Assembly (NCBI GenBank): GCA_049794535.1
Contig: JBARCX010000353.1
Span: 1 to 27,220 of the forward strand
DNA: 27,220 bases
Direction of reading: 5' to 3'
Source: JBARCX01 sp049794535
GTDB taxonomy: Bacteria; Pseudomonadota; Gammaproteobacteria; Xanthomonadales; Rhodanobacteraceae
The notes below the pieces were generated by a model. That model was not told the origin of the DNA. It did not search any database and saw only the letters and a list, made by a program, of their open reading frames with translations. Below, piece after piece: positions 1-7,808 of the stretch; within the stretch, counting starts at the first letter, position 1, and every line of letters begins with the position of its first letter. The position numbers were made by a program, and so were the translations under genes.

Positions 1-271
1 CCCTCGGACTGATGGATAGATGGCCATCCTAGCTGATCGAACCAAGAGCTTGTGCGTACTCAGCGGCATGCTCTTAATGATGCACACCACAGCCGTTTGA
101 AGAAGTTACACCCCATCAGACTCAAGCGGGGTGCACTCCCATCCGCGAGCAAAGCATGGCAAAGTGAACAAGAGCCTTTAGGGGGCAGGAGCCTTTAGAC
201 AGGCTCTCAGTGCCATTCTGAGCTGATCGGATTCGACGCCGGAATACGCACTTAAAGTTAAGGGGGCGCGT
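1..271. other. Upstream non-coding region and leader of the GGDEF gene
   Basis: I see no convincing gene here. The stretch holds small repeats. A ten-base direct repeat GAGCCTTTAG lies at 172-181 and 189-198, and AGGCTCT at 201-207 is complementary to the start of either copy, so two alternative hairpins are possible. AGCTGATCG occurs near 31 and again near 220. CACCCC near 109 can pair with GGGGTG near 128. A good ribosome binding site, AGGGGG at 261-266, stands five bases before the ATG at 272. No clear sigma-70 promoter could be picked by eye. Confidence 0.5.
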
Positions 272-2002
272 ATGAACTGGCGTGACAGATCATCCAGGCG
301 GAACTGCCGCGTGTTGTATGCGGTGCTTGTGCTGTGGGCGCTGTGCGTTGGCCTGTGCCATGCCGATGTGCCACTGAATGGCGCTTGGCGCGAAGTACGT
401 GCTGGCGATACCCCGCACAGCGTCTTGGCGGAATTTCATCGTGGCGGGCTTAACAGCTTCGACCCTGCCCAGCTGCAGCGCTTTCCGCGCAGCAAGCTAG
501 GTAGCTGGGTGGTGCTTCAAACGCAGCCGTCCCAAACGGGCGAGGAGCATGTGCTGTCGCTCTATCCGTCGCCGCCAGGAAGAGTCATCGTCTATGGCTC
601 GCAAGGCCCCGTCGGCTCACTCGCACTCGACGACTTCGACGAACCCGACCATGCCCACGGTGAGCTGGCATGGTGGCTGGCGGCTAACGCACCCACGGAC
701 AGCCCCATTCTGCTTAAGCTCGAACCGATGCAGAGCGCATCGGCACCGCTTGGCTTTCGACTGCAAACATTGAGTGAATACCTGCGCCAGGATGCTCGTT
801 GGCTGATGTTCGCTAGCGCCTGCTTCGCTGTGATGCTGGCGATGGGACTGCTAGCGCTATGCCTTGCGCTGATGTTGCGCGACGTCACTTACGCTTGGTA
901 TGCCGGCTACATCCTTTGCTATGGGATTATCCAAGGCGTACACACCGGCTTTCTGTTTCACCCGCTCGAACTGGATTGGCTGGCCGGCACCTCTGCGCTA
1001 ACGGGGGACTCTGCGGCGGCCATGTCCGTAGCGTTCGCAGCACTGTTCGTGGTGCGATTCTGCGATCTGCCACAACACGTTCCACTACTGAGTACGCCAG
1101 TCACCACGCTGGCCGTGGGTATGCTGCTGGTGACCTTGCTGCGTGTCAGTCACATCGAACCGCTGACCCAGGTCGGGCAGATACTGATCCACCCGCTATT
1201 GATTCTCGGTGCCTTGTTGCTAACGGTTGCGTCCTTAGCAGCGGCATGGCGCGGCGCGCACCACGCCTGGTTCTTCCTGGCAGGCTGGGCGCCACTGCTG
1301 GTGCTGACGGCGATGGCCAGCGCGCAGAGCAACGGTACCCTGCCCGGCATTCCCTGGCTCGATGATGCCAGCCTCGCCGCAGGCGCATTTGAGGCCATCG
1401 TGGTTTCTCTGGGGTTGGCCGATCGTGCGCTCAACGTCCGTCGCGATCGCGATCATGTGCGCGTGCTGGCGGATCACGATGCGATGACCCGCGTACTCAA
1501 CCGGCGCGCATGGTGTGAGGTGGTCGGGACAATCATCGCCGATCGAGCCGTCGGCGAACGAGCTTCTGAGTCGATGGCGCTGCTCTTCCTCGACCTGGAC
1601 CACTTCAAATTACTCAACGATCATCGCGGCCACCGCGCGGGCGATCAAGCACTGGTGGCCGTTGCCGATGCATTGCGCCACGAGCTTCGCCCTCCCGACT
1701 TGTTGGGCCGCTACGGTGGTGAGGAGTTCGTGGCCATGCTGCATGGCGTGACGCAGGAACAAGCAATGCAAGTCGCCACTCGTTTATGTCGGCGTGTGCA
1801 CCGACTGGAGATTCCGGTGGACGGCAATAGCCGACAGCTGAGCATCAGCATTGGCCTGGCGATGTATCACATGGGCGATACGGTCGACAGCTGGGTGGAG
1901 CGTGCCGATCACGCTATGTATGCGGCAAAGGCGGAGGGACGCAACCGCGTGCGGACGGCAGAACACGTGCGAGTCAGACCGCATCTAAAGGCCGTTGAGT
2001 GA
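272..2002 (+). CDS. Membrane-bound diguanylate cyclase (7TM sensor + GGDEF)
   Basis: Predicted to make cyclic di-GMP from two GTP at the inner membrane. Residues 13-31 form a signal peptide ending LCHA. Residues 32-172 are an extracytoplasmic domain resembling the 7TMR-DISM extracellular type. About seven hydrophobic segments follow between 178 and 383. The cytoplasmic GGDEF domain runs from about 400 to 562. It has the N-terminal DxxT signature (D403-T406), a GGEEF active site at 482-486, and an RPPD inhibitory site at 473-476, exactly five residues upstream. It should therefore be catalytically active and product-inhibited. No EAL or HD-GYP domain is present. AGGGGG precedes the ATG by five bases. 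The gene stands alone and converges with the E1 gene. The signal sensed cannot be told from sequence. Confidence 0.93.
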   Translation: MNWRDRSSRRNCRVLYAVLVLWALCVGLCHADVPLNGAWREVRAGDTPHSVLAEFHRGGLNSFDPAQLQRFPRSKLGSWVVLQTQPSQTGEEHVLSLYPSPPGRVIVYGSQGPVGSLALDDFDEPDHAHGELAWWLAANAPTDSPILLKLEPMQSASAPLGFRLQTLSEYLRQDARWLMFASACFAVMLAMGLLALCLALMLRDVTYAWYAGYILCYGIIQGVHTGFLFHPLELDWLAGTSALTGDSAAAMSVAFAALFVVRFCDLPQHVPLLSTPVTTLAVGMLLVTLLRVSHIEPLTQVGQILIHPLLILGALLLTVASLAAAWRGAHHAWFFLAGWAPLLVLTAMASAQSNGTLPGIPWLDDASLAAGAFEAIVVSLGLADRALNVRRDRDHVRVLADHDAMTRVLNRRAWCEVVGTIIADRAVGERASESMALLFLDLDHFKLLNDHRGHRAGDQALVAVADALRHELRPPDLLGRYGGEEFVAMLHGVTQEQAMQVATRLCRRVHRLEIPVDGNSRQLSISIGLAMYHMGDTVDSWVERADHAMYAAKAEGRNRVRTAEHVRVRPHLKAVE

Positions 2003-2013
2003 GTCGCTGACGG

Positions 2014-2040
2014 TGCGGCGCACATGGCATGCGCGCCGCA
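2014..2040. terminator. Stem-loop between convergent genes (possible terminator)
   Basis: TGCGGCGC at 2014-2021 pairs perfectly with GCGCCGCA at 2033-2040 across an eleven-base loop. It sits between the stop of the GGDEF gene (2002) and the stop of the convergent E1 gene (2054), so it could serve both. There is no T-run on either side, so intrinsic termination is uncertain. Confidence 0.35.
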
Positions 2041-2053
2041 GGAGTCAACGCAA

Positions 2054-4324
2054 TCACACTTTCGCGTGTAGTTTCTTCGCAGCAGTCACCACGTCAGCAT
2101 CGCCCGGCAGTACCAGGAATGCAGCACCAGCCAGCGGCGTAAAGGTATCGGCACCGACCACGCGCTCCAAGGGCGTTGCGCCGCAGCCACCCTCAACGAT
2201 CGCAGTGATCACACCCTCGCCTACGCCGGCGCTCTTGCGACCCTCATCCAACACGATGATGCGTTTGGCCGTCTTCGCCTGTGCAGCGATGAAGGGATCG
2301 TTGAGCGGTGCCAACCAACGCAGGTCGACTACGCGTACCTTCCAACCCAACTCGGATTCGATCGTGCGTGCGGCACGCAATGCCATCGGCACACCGTTAC
2401 CGAACGTAAACACCACCAGATCGTTGGCGCTGTCGTTGTATACACGCCCCTCACCCAGCGTCATCGCTGTGCCTGGTGCCGGATACTCATACTGCCACTG
2501 GCCATCGCCGGCTTCGTAGAGATCCTTGGTCATGTACAGCGCAATCGGTTCGAGGAATGCGCAGACACGGCCATCGACCCGAGCCAACGCCATCATGGTG
2601 CGCAGCATGGTTGCCGCATCGTCACCACGGCTGGCGCAACCCACGACGAGGCCTGGGATATCGCGCAACGCAGTAATCGAGTTGTCGTTGTGGAAGTGCC
2701 CGCCGAAGCCACGCTGATAACCCAGCGAGGCGATGCGCATCACCATCGGGTTGCGGTACTGGTCGTTGGAGAAGAACTGCAACGACGATGCTTCACCGCG
2801 AATCTGGTCAGCGGCATTGTGGAAATACGCCAGGTACTGGATCTCCGGGATAGGCAACATGCCCATGTTGGCGTAGCCCTGAGCGAGACCAAGAATGATC
2901 GTCTCGTCCAGCAGCGTGTTGAACACGCGCGTGTTCTTGAACGCCTTGTGCAGGCCCTTGGTCACCGTGTAGACGCCGCCCTTCTGTGCGACGTCCTCAC
3001 CGAACAGCAACGACTCGGGATACTTCGCCATCACATCATGCAACGCCTGGCCGATCTGGATGGCCAGATGACGCGGCGGCTGGTTCTCCGGTAACTTCTC
3101 GGCGCTTCCAAAGGCAGCGACGCGCTTGTCCTGGTAATCAGTACGCTCGGCCTCGGCTTTCACCTTGGCCGGCGTGTAGGGCGCTAGCGGTGCCATCACA
3201 TCGTCGAGTCGTTCCAGCTTCGGACGGCGATCAGCCTCTTCCGCGCCAGCAAAGCAACGTTGGCGCATGGCTTCGTAAAGACCAAGCAATGCCTCTTTGC
3301 TGTACAAGCCCGACTCGAGCGCAATCGCAGCGGAGCGCAGCAAGGGATCGCCGGCTTCCACCGCGACGAGCTCTTCGATGCTGCGCCACTCGATTTCGAA
3401 ATCGGTGCCGGCGTGGCCCATTACACGGGTGGTTTTCAGATGCAGGAAGGTCGGTCGGCGCGTGCTACGGCAATGCTCCACCGCGCGCTGCACCTGTGCG
3501 TAACCGTCAGCCAGATCGAGGCCATCAGCGAAGAAGTAATCGAGATTGGAGCGCTGCTGGAAATTGCTGGCGACCCAGCCGCTCGGCGTTTTCACCGAGA
3601 TGCCGATGCCGTTGTCTTCGCACACGAACAGCACGGGTGCCGGGAGCTTCTGGTAAGCCGTCCAACCGGCCGCGTTGAATGCGGTCTGTGCGGTGGCATG
3701 GTTGCTCGACGCATCGCCGAACGAGCAGATGGCAATGGAGTCATCGGGAATCGGCAGGGTGTGGCCAATGCGCCGCGCTTGCTCGATCGCCACCGCGGTG
3801 CCCAGCGCCTTGGGTAGGTGCGAAGCAATGGTCGAAGTCTGCGGCAATACCCACAACGGCTTGCTGCCCCACACCTTATGACGACCACCGGAGGCCGGGT
3901 CATCCTTACTTGCGGCAAACGACAGCGTCGAATCCATCACGGGATCCATACCCGGCAACTTACGGAAACGCTCGGCCATGAAACCGCCTGAGCGGTAATG
4001 CAGGAACGCCGGGTCGGTATGTCGCGTGAGCCGCGCGACCATCGCGTTGCCTTCGTGGCCGGAGCTGCCGATGGTGTAGAAAACTTTGTTCTGCACACGC
4101 AACACGCGTGCCATCAGATCAAGGTGACGCGAGATCAGCTGTGATTCCAGCAATTCGCGGAAACCACGCGCATCCAATGCGCTACCTGGCAATACCGGCT
4201 GATCGTCTCGCGGCGCGGCGTGCACTTCGCCCTGCCACAACTGCACGAACTCGGTGAAGTTCTGGTCGACGATTTCGGCGCGGTTGAAGCCTTTGTGGCG
4301 TGCGGCAATCGGAGTGGCGGTCAT
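2054..4324 (-). CDS. Fused alpha-beta E1 of a 2-oxoacid dehydrogenase (TPP-dependent)
   Basis: This 756-residue protein joins the E1-alpha and E1-beta chains of the branched-chain/pyruvate dehydrogenase type. Such enzymes decarboxylate a 2-oxoacid with thiamine diphosphate and pass the acyl group to the lipoyl E2. The alpha half is about 50-400. The TPP/Mg motif starts GDASSN at 203-208 and ends at N238 in CEDNG, and H90 and H304 (GHAGTD) fall where E1-alpha chains carry active-site histidines. The beta half runs from about 420 to 756 and has E443 in FGEDVAQKGG, the usual cofactor-activating glutamate. The usual heterotetramer is encoded by two genes, so the fusion is notable. No E2 or E3 gene is nearby. 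The substrate may be a branched-chain 2-oxoacid but is not proven. The ribosome binding site is weak. Confidence 0.85.
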   Translation of the reverse strand: MTATPIAARHKGFNRAEIVDQNFTEFVQLWQGEVHAAPRDDQPVLPGSALDARGFRELLESQLISRHLDLMARVLRVQNKVFYTIGSSGHEGNAMVARLTRHTDPAFLHYRSGGFMAERFRKLPGMDPVMDSTLSFAASKDDPASGGRHKVWGSKPLWVLPQTSTIASHLPKALGTAVAIEQARRIGHTLPIPDDSIAICSFGDASSNHATAQTAFNAAGWTAYQKLPAPVLFVCEDNGIGISVKTPSGWVASNFQQRSNLDYFFADGLDLADGYAQVQRAVEHCRSTRRPTFLHLKTTRVMGHAGTDFEIEWRSIEELVAVEAGDPLLRSAAIALESGLYSKEALLGLYEAMRQRCFAGAEEADRRPKLERLDDVMAPLAPYTPAKVKAEAERTDYQDKRVAAFGSAEKLPENQPPRHLAIQIGQALHDVMAKYPESLLFGEDVAQKGGVYTVTKGLHKAFKNTRVFNTLLDETIILGLAQGYANMGMLPIPEIQYLAYFHNAADQIRGEASSLQFFSNDQYRNPMVMRIASLGYQRGFGGHFHNDNSITALRDIPGLVVGCASRGDDAATMLRTMMALARVDGRVCAFLEPIALYMTKDLYEAGDGQWQYEYPAPGTAMTLGEGRVYNDSANDLVVFTFGNGVPMALRAARTIESELGWKVRVVDLRWLAPLNDPFIAAQAKTAKRIIVLDEGRKSAGVGEGVITAIVEGGCGATPLERVVGADTFTPLAGAAFLVLPGDADVVTAAKKLHAKV

Positions 4325-4427
4325 GGCAGTGAAGTTTCTCGTGAAGGATGTGCCGCCGCAGCGGCATCGAACGGGGAATTATCGGTTGTAGGCTGATGCG
4401 CACACCAGTGCGGCACAGTTAGATGTT

Positions 4428-4886
4428 TCATAACGCATGCAGCAATGCTGCGCGCTTTAGATCCTTGGGTCGGCCAAAACTTTCGAGGATGCGAATCTGT
4501 TCGGCCCGTGAGGGCACCCGCACGGCAACATCGCCACAAGATACGGTCGCGATCTCCTGTACCTGCACAACGTGCCAACCAGTCGCACCGTTCAATTCGA
4601 GCCCGCCCATCAATTCCACCGGCAAGTCGGCAAAGCGGAAGCGCGCGAATCGCGAACGAAAACGGTCGGAATCATCCGTTGCATAGACGGCGTCACGATA
4701 GGATTGCCACTGCGCGATCAGGCCTTCTGCGTCGCGAACGCTGGTCAGCACATCTACATCGGCCACCGTGATATCCGCGCCGATCAGACGAGCGGCAGCA
4801 CTGCCGATCAAAACCCACGGATCGCGGCAGTGCCGTTGAAGATCCGGCACTACCATCGCGAGGGTCTCGTGCAACAACTCGCTCAT
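4428..4886 (-). CDS. Small nucleotidyltransferase-fold protein
   Basis: A 152-residue protein with hallmarks of the polymerase-beta nucleotidyltransferase fold. GS at 28-29 is followed by ADVDVL with acidic residues D43 and D45, and a later LPVELMG may supply the third carboxylate. It resembles small uncharacterised nucleotidyltransferases of the MNT/aminoglycoside-nucleotidyltransferase type; the substrate is unknown. The reading frame is open further upstream, but I place the start at 4886. This gives a normal N-terminus (MSELLHE) and an ATGA overlap with the stop of the GNAT gene, implying translational coupling. The longer frame would merely read through the GNAT gene. Confidence 0.7.
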   Translation of the reverse strand: MSELLHETLAMVVPDLQRHCRDPWVLIGSAAARLIGADITVADVDVLTSVRDAEGLIAQWQSYRDAVYATDDSDRFRSRFARFRFADLPVELMGGLELNGATGWHVVQVQEIATVSCGDVAVRVPSRAEQIRILESFGRPKDLKRAALLHAL

Positions 4887-5431
4887 GCTTGTTGACGGTG
4901 TTGCAGCCACTGCTCGCGCGTCTGGCCCCAGATCTCGATGAGATCTTTCTCGAAAGGCGCCGGCAGTTTGCCCGGCCCCTGAAGGCGGGAACCGAGTCGC
5001 TGAGCCAGCAACTGCGAAGAACGATTGTCCGGGTGAATGGAGTGGATCACTTCGGTCCACCCCAGGTTGGCAAAGGCCCAGTCGATCGCCGCTACGGCAC
5101 CTTCGTAGGCGTACCCCTTGCCCCATGTTTCGCGGGCCAAACCCCAGCCCACCTCGGTGCCTGGCCAACCTTCCGGATGCCAGGGACCAAGGCGACCGAT
5201 CCAGCGACCACTAGCTTTTTCGATCACAGAAAACATGGAGAAGCCCTGGATCATCCAGGCGCCTGCCGAGGTGAGAAAGCTACGCCATGCCACCGCACGC
5301 ACCTGTGGGCCGCCAATGAAATGCGTGCCCTCAGGATCCGCCATCTTGATGGCATAGGCGTCGAAATCCTCCACCCGTGGCGGGCGGAGGATCAGGCGCT
5401 CGGTTTCAATTCGAATCTCGGCAATCGACAA
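4883..5431 (-). CDS. GNAT-family N-acetyltransferase (RimJ/RimL type)
   Basis: A 182-residue acetyl-CoA-dependent acetyltransferase of the RimJ/RimL-like subgroup. It opens with IETERLILRPPRVEDFDAY, the usual first strand and helix of this subgroup. The acetyl-CoA loop is seen in GLARETWGKGYAYEGA, followed by HPDNRSSQLLAQRLG. Which amine it acetylates is unknown. The frame extends to an ATG at 5500, but those 23 codons translate the dispersed hairpin repeat (residues PHPSPLPRGEG). I prefer the TTG at 5431, which has a strong AAGGAG seven bases upstream. Its TGA overlaps the ATG of the nucleotidyltransferase gene. The start choice is an inference; the family call is firm. Confidence 0.85.
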   Translation of the reverse strand: MSIAEIRIETERLILRPPRVEDFDAYAIKMADPEGTHFIGGPQVRAVAWRSFLTSAGAWMIQGFSMFSVIEKASGRWIGRLGPWHPEGWPGTEVGWGLARETWGKGYAYEGAVAAIDWAFANLGWTEVIHSIHPDNRSSQLLAQRLGSRLQGPGKLPAPFEKDLIEIWGQTREQWLQHRQQA

Positions 5432-5437
5432 GACTTC

Positions 5438-5443
5438 ACTCCT
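5438..5443 (-). promoter_or_regulatory. Ribosome binding site deciding the TTG start of the GNAT gene
   Basis: On the minus strand the sequence reads AAGGAG, then seven bases (TGAAGTC), then TTG at 5431. No comparable site stands before the upstream ATG at 5500, which falls just outside the hairpin repeat. This favours the 182-residue product over the 205-residue one. Confidence 0.6.
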
Positions 5444-5446
5444 TGC

Positions 5447-5557
5447 CCCCTCTCCTCTTGGGAGAGGGCTGGGGTGAGGGTCCGGATCTAGCGCAGACAA
5501 CGACTAGCTCGCACCCTCATCCGCCCTTCGGGCACCTTCTCACACAGGGAGAAGGAA
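5447..5557. repeat. Inverted pair of dispersed GC-rich hairpin repeats
   Basis: Two related hairpin repeats face each other. The left one has CCCTCTCC (5448-5455) pairing with GGAGAGGG (5461-5468) around TCTTG, followed by CTGGGGTGAGGG. The right one begins ACCCTCATCC, has GCCC-TTC-GGGC at 5523-5533, and has CCTTCTC (5535-5541) pairing with GAGAAGG (5549-5555). These resemble the CCCTCACCCC...CTCTCCC type of intergenic repeat found in many Xanthomonadales and other proteobacteria, arranged like a REP pair. They fill the gap between gcdH and the GNAT gene, both transcribed leftward, and could stabilise or terminate the gcdH transcript. Confidence 0.75.
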
Positions 5558-6727
5558 TCAGAACGCGTTGATACCGGTCAGCTCGCGGCCCACCACCAGC
5601 TGATGCACAGTTTCGGTGCCCTCATAGGTGATGACCGATTCCAGGTTCAGCGCGTGGCGAATCGCACCGTGCTCAGTGGTGATGCCTGCACCGCCGAGGA
5701 TGTCGCGGCATTCGCGCGCGATGTCGATCGCCATGCGGCAGTTGTTCCACTTGGCCAGCGACACCTGGGTGGGCTGCATCTTGCCGGCATCCTTCAGGCG
5801 GCCGAGCTGCAACGACAACAGCTGCGCCATAGTGATGCGGCGAGCCATCTCAGCCAGCTTCAACTGAATCGCCTGATTCGCTGCCAGCGGGCGACCGAAC
5901 AGGATGCGCTCGGCGGTGTAGTCCAGGACTTCCTTCAGGCAAGCCTGGGCAGCGCCGATCGGGCCCCAGGTGATGCCGTAACGGGCCTGAGTGAGGCAGC
6001 CCAACGGTCCCTTCAAACCGCTAACGTTCGGCAGGCGATTGGCCTCCGGCACGCGCACGTTGTCAAAGAACAGCGCCGAGGTGACCGAGGCGCGCAAGCT
6101 CATCTTCTTGTGCACTTCCTGCGCGGTGAAGCCCTTGGTGTCGGTCGGCACGATGAAGCCCTGGATGCCGTCTTCGGTCTGCGCCCACACGATAGCGATG
6201 TGCGCGAGGTTACCGTTGGTGATCCACATCTTGGCGCCGTTGATAACCCAGTCACCGCCGTCTTTCTTGGCGTGGGTCTTCATGTTGGCCGGGTCAGAGC
6301 CGCCGTGTGGCTCGGTAAGACCGAAGCAGCCGATGATCTCGCCCGCTGCCATCTTCGGCAGGTAGTGCATCTTCTGCTCTTCGGTGCCGTAGGCGTAGAT
6401 CGGATACATGCACAGCGAACTCTGCACCGAGGCGAAGCTGCGCAGGCCCGAATCGCCACGCTCCAGCTCCTGGCAGATCAGGCCGTAGCTCACGGCGTTC
6501 ATACCGGCGCAACCGTACTTTTCAGGAATCGTGGCGCCGAGCAGGCCGAGGTCAGCGATCTCCGACACCAGCTCCTTTGGAAAACGGCCCTGATCAAAGC
6601 AGTCGCCAATGATCGGCAGCACTTTTTCATCGACGAAGCGGCCAACGGTGTCCTGCACCATGCACTCTTCATCGGTGAGCATCGAGCGGATGTCGTAAAG
6701 GTCGAGCGGGTTCAGACGGGCAGCCAT
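5558..6727 (-). CDS. gcdH: Glutaryl-CoA dehydrogenase
   Basis: FAD-dependent acyl-CoA dehydrogenase, 389 residues, the usual length. Members with this sequence pattern oxidise and decarboxylate glutaryl-CoA to crotonyl-CoA in lysine, hydroxylysine and tryptophan breakdown, passing electrons to ETF. Diagnostic features are SFASVQSSLCMYPI in the N-terminal helical domain, FGLTEPHGGSDP and the WVINGAKMWITNG FAD/substrate segment. The glutaryl-CoA-specific C-terminal block is NLESVITYEGTETVH, where E369 is the expected catalytic base. The start at 6727 gives the family's N-terminus, but the ribosome binding site is weak. It is alone in its transcription unit, and no CoA-transferase or LysR regulator is adjacent. 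Confidence 0.9.
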   Translation of the reverse strand: MAARLNPLDLYDIRSMLTDEECMVQDTVGRFVDEKVLPIIGDCFDQGRFPKELVSEIADLGLLGATIPEKYGCAGMNAVSYGLICQELERGDSGLRSFASVQSSLCMYPIYAYGTEEQKMHYLPKMAAGEIIGCFGLTEPHGGSDPANMKTHAKKDGGDWVINGAKMWITNGNLAHIAIVWAQTEDGIQGFIVPTDTKGFTAQEVHKKMSLRASVTSALFFDNVRVPEANRLPNVSGLKGPLGCLTQARYGITWGPIGAAQACLKEVLDYTAERILFGRPLAANQAIQLKLAEMARRITMAQLLSLQLGRLKDAGKMQPTQVSLAKWNNCRMAIDIARECRDILGGAGITTEHGAIRHALNLESVITYEGTETVHQLVVGRELTGINAF

Positions 6728-6830
6728 GTGGAGGTTCCGTAAGCAATCGGGGAAACCCTAGATTCTAGCTGGCAGCGGCACCGCCGGTCATGCCGGGGTG
6801 CAGCAGTTCGGAAGCGCAGGTTGTTAACTT

Positions 6831-6848
6831 AGCCATGCGATCATGGCT
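6831..6848. promoter_or_regulatory. Palindrome in the gcdH-DMT divergent intergenic region
   Basis: AGCCATG (6831-6837) and CATGGCT (6842-6848) are perfect inverted arms around CGAT. The site is 38 bases before the DMT transporter start and about 100 bases upstream of gcdH. Its position suits an operator or a leader hairpin. No cognate regulator is visible in the window. Confidence 0.3.
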
Positions 6849-6886
6849 CCGCCGGCTCCCCTATCGTCAATCCCGACGGAATCCCC

Positions 6887-7762
6887 ATGGTCAAAGGTGT
6901 ACTCCTGGGCTTCGCCTGTTTCGCGGCCTACGCGATCAGCGATGCCTTCGTAAAATCGTTGCATGGCACCCTGCCGCCCTACGAATCGGTGTTCTTTGGC
7001 GGTGTACTGGGCCTAGCCGCCCTGCCCTTCATCATGGACAAAGGTGACCGTTGGCGCGACGCCATGTCGGCGCAACACCCCAAACTGTGGTGGATACGGG
7101 CGATAGCGGGTGCCATCAGCAATATCTGCTCGGTGACGGCTTTTACGCTGCTGCCGATGGCTGAAGTCTTCGCGCTGATCTTCCTGATGCCGATCTTCGT
7201 AACGCTGCTGTCCGTGGTGTTCCTGAAGGAGCACGTGGGCTGGCGGCGCTGGCTGGCGGTGTTTATCGGCTTTGCAGGCGTACTAGTGGTGTTGCGCCCT
7301 GGCTTTCGCGACCTGGGGCTTGGTCACCTGGCGGCCCTTGTGTGCGGCCTGTCGGCCGCGCTCTCGGTCGTAGCCCTACGCATGGCCGGGCCACGCGAAA
7401 AGCGCATCAGCCTTTACGGTGCGGGCGTGATCGGCCCGCTGGTGGCTGGCGGCCTGCTGATGCTGCCCCACTTCACCTGGCCCGACCTGTACCAATGGTG
7501 GTTGCTCGCCGGCTACGGCCTGCTCGCTGCACTGGCTGGCGTGCTGTTGATGTACGCCACCTTGATCGCTCCCGCCAACCGCGTTGCCCCCACCCAGTAC
7601 AGCCAGATGCTGTGGGCCATCGGTTTTGGCTACTGGCTGTTTGGCGACCATCTGGACTGGCCGATGCTGATCGGCATCGTGCTCATCCTGGGCGCCGGGT
7701 TGTTTACCCTGGTTCGCGAAGAGAAAGTCACCGGATGGTGGAAACGGGCCAAGATGATTTAA
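6887..7762 (+). CDS. EamA/DMT-superfamily transporter (10 TM)
   Basis: A 291-residue, highly hydrophobic protein with about ten membrane helices in two homologous halves (roughly 1-140 and 145-280), typical of EamA-type drug/metabolite transporters. The conserved pattern at the end of the first half (MAEVFALIFLMPIFVTLLSV, then FLKEHVGWRRW) and its counterpart in the second half (LIAPANRVAPTQYSQMLWAI) match the family. Members export or import amino acids, nucleobases, SAM or other small molecules. The substrate cannot be told here. The start is preceded only by a weak GACGGA. It is transcribed divergently from gcdH and converges with the cupin gene. Confidence 0.85.
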   Translation: MVKGVLLGFACFAAYAISDAFVKSLHGTLPPYESVFFGGVLGLAALPFIMDKGDRWRDAMSAQHPKLWWIRAIAGAISNICSVTAFTLLPMAEVFALIFLMPIFVTLLSVVFLKEHVGWRRWLAVFIGFAGVLVVLRPGFRDLGLGHLAALVCGLSAALSVVALRMAGPREKRISLYGAGVIGPLVAGGLLMLPHFTWPDLYQWWLLAGYGLLAALAGVLLMYATLIAPANRVAPTQYSQMLWAIGFGYWLFGDHLDWPMLIGIVLILGAGLFTLVREEKVTGWWKRAKMI

Positions 7763-7808
7763 GCGAGGCCAAGCGCCCTGCTGGCTCCCGAAGCTCGATG
7801 GAATGCCA

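Noticed and set aside
4886..5168. N-terminal extension of the nucleotidyltransferase frame into the GNAT gene
   Set aside because: The extra 94 codons run in another frame through the GNAT gene and carry no domain signal. The ATGA overlap at 4883-4886 gives a natural start.
5603..6742. 379-codon open frame on the plus strand opposite gcdH
   Set aside because: Antisense shadow of glutaryl-CoA dehydrogenase, with no family resemblance in its translation.
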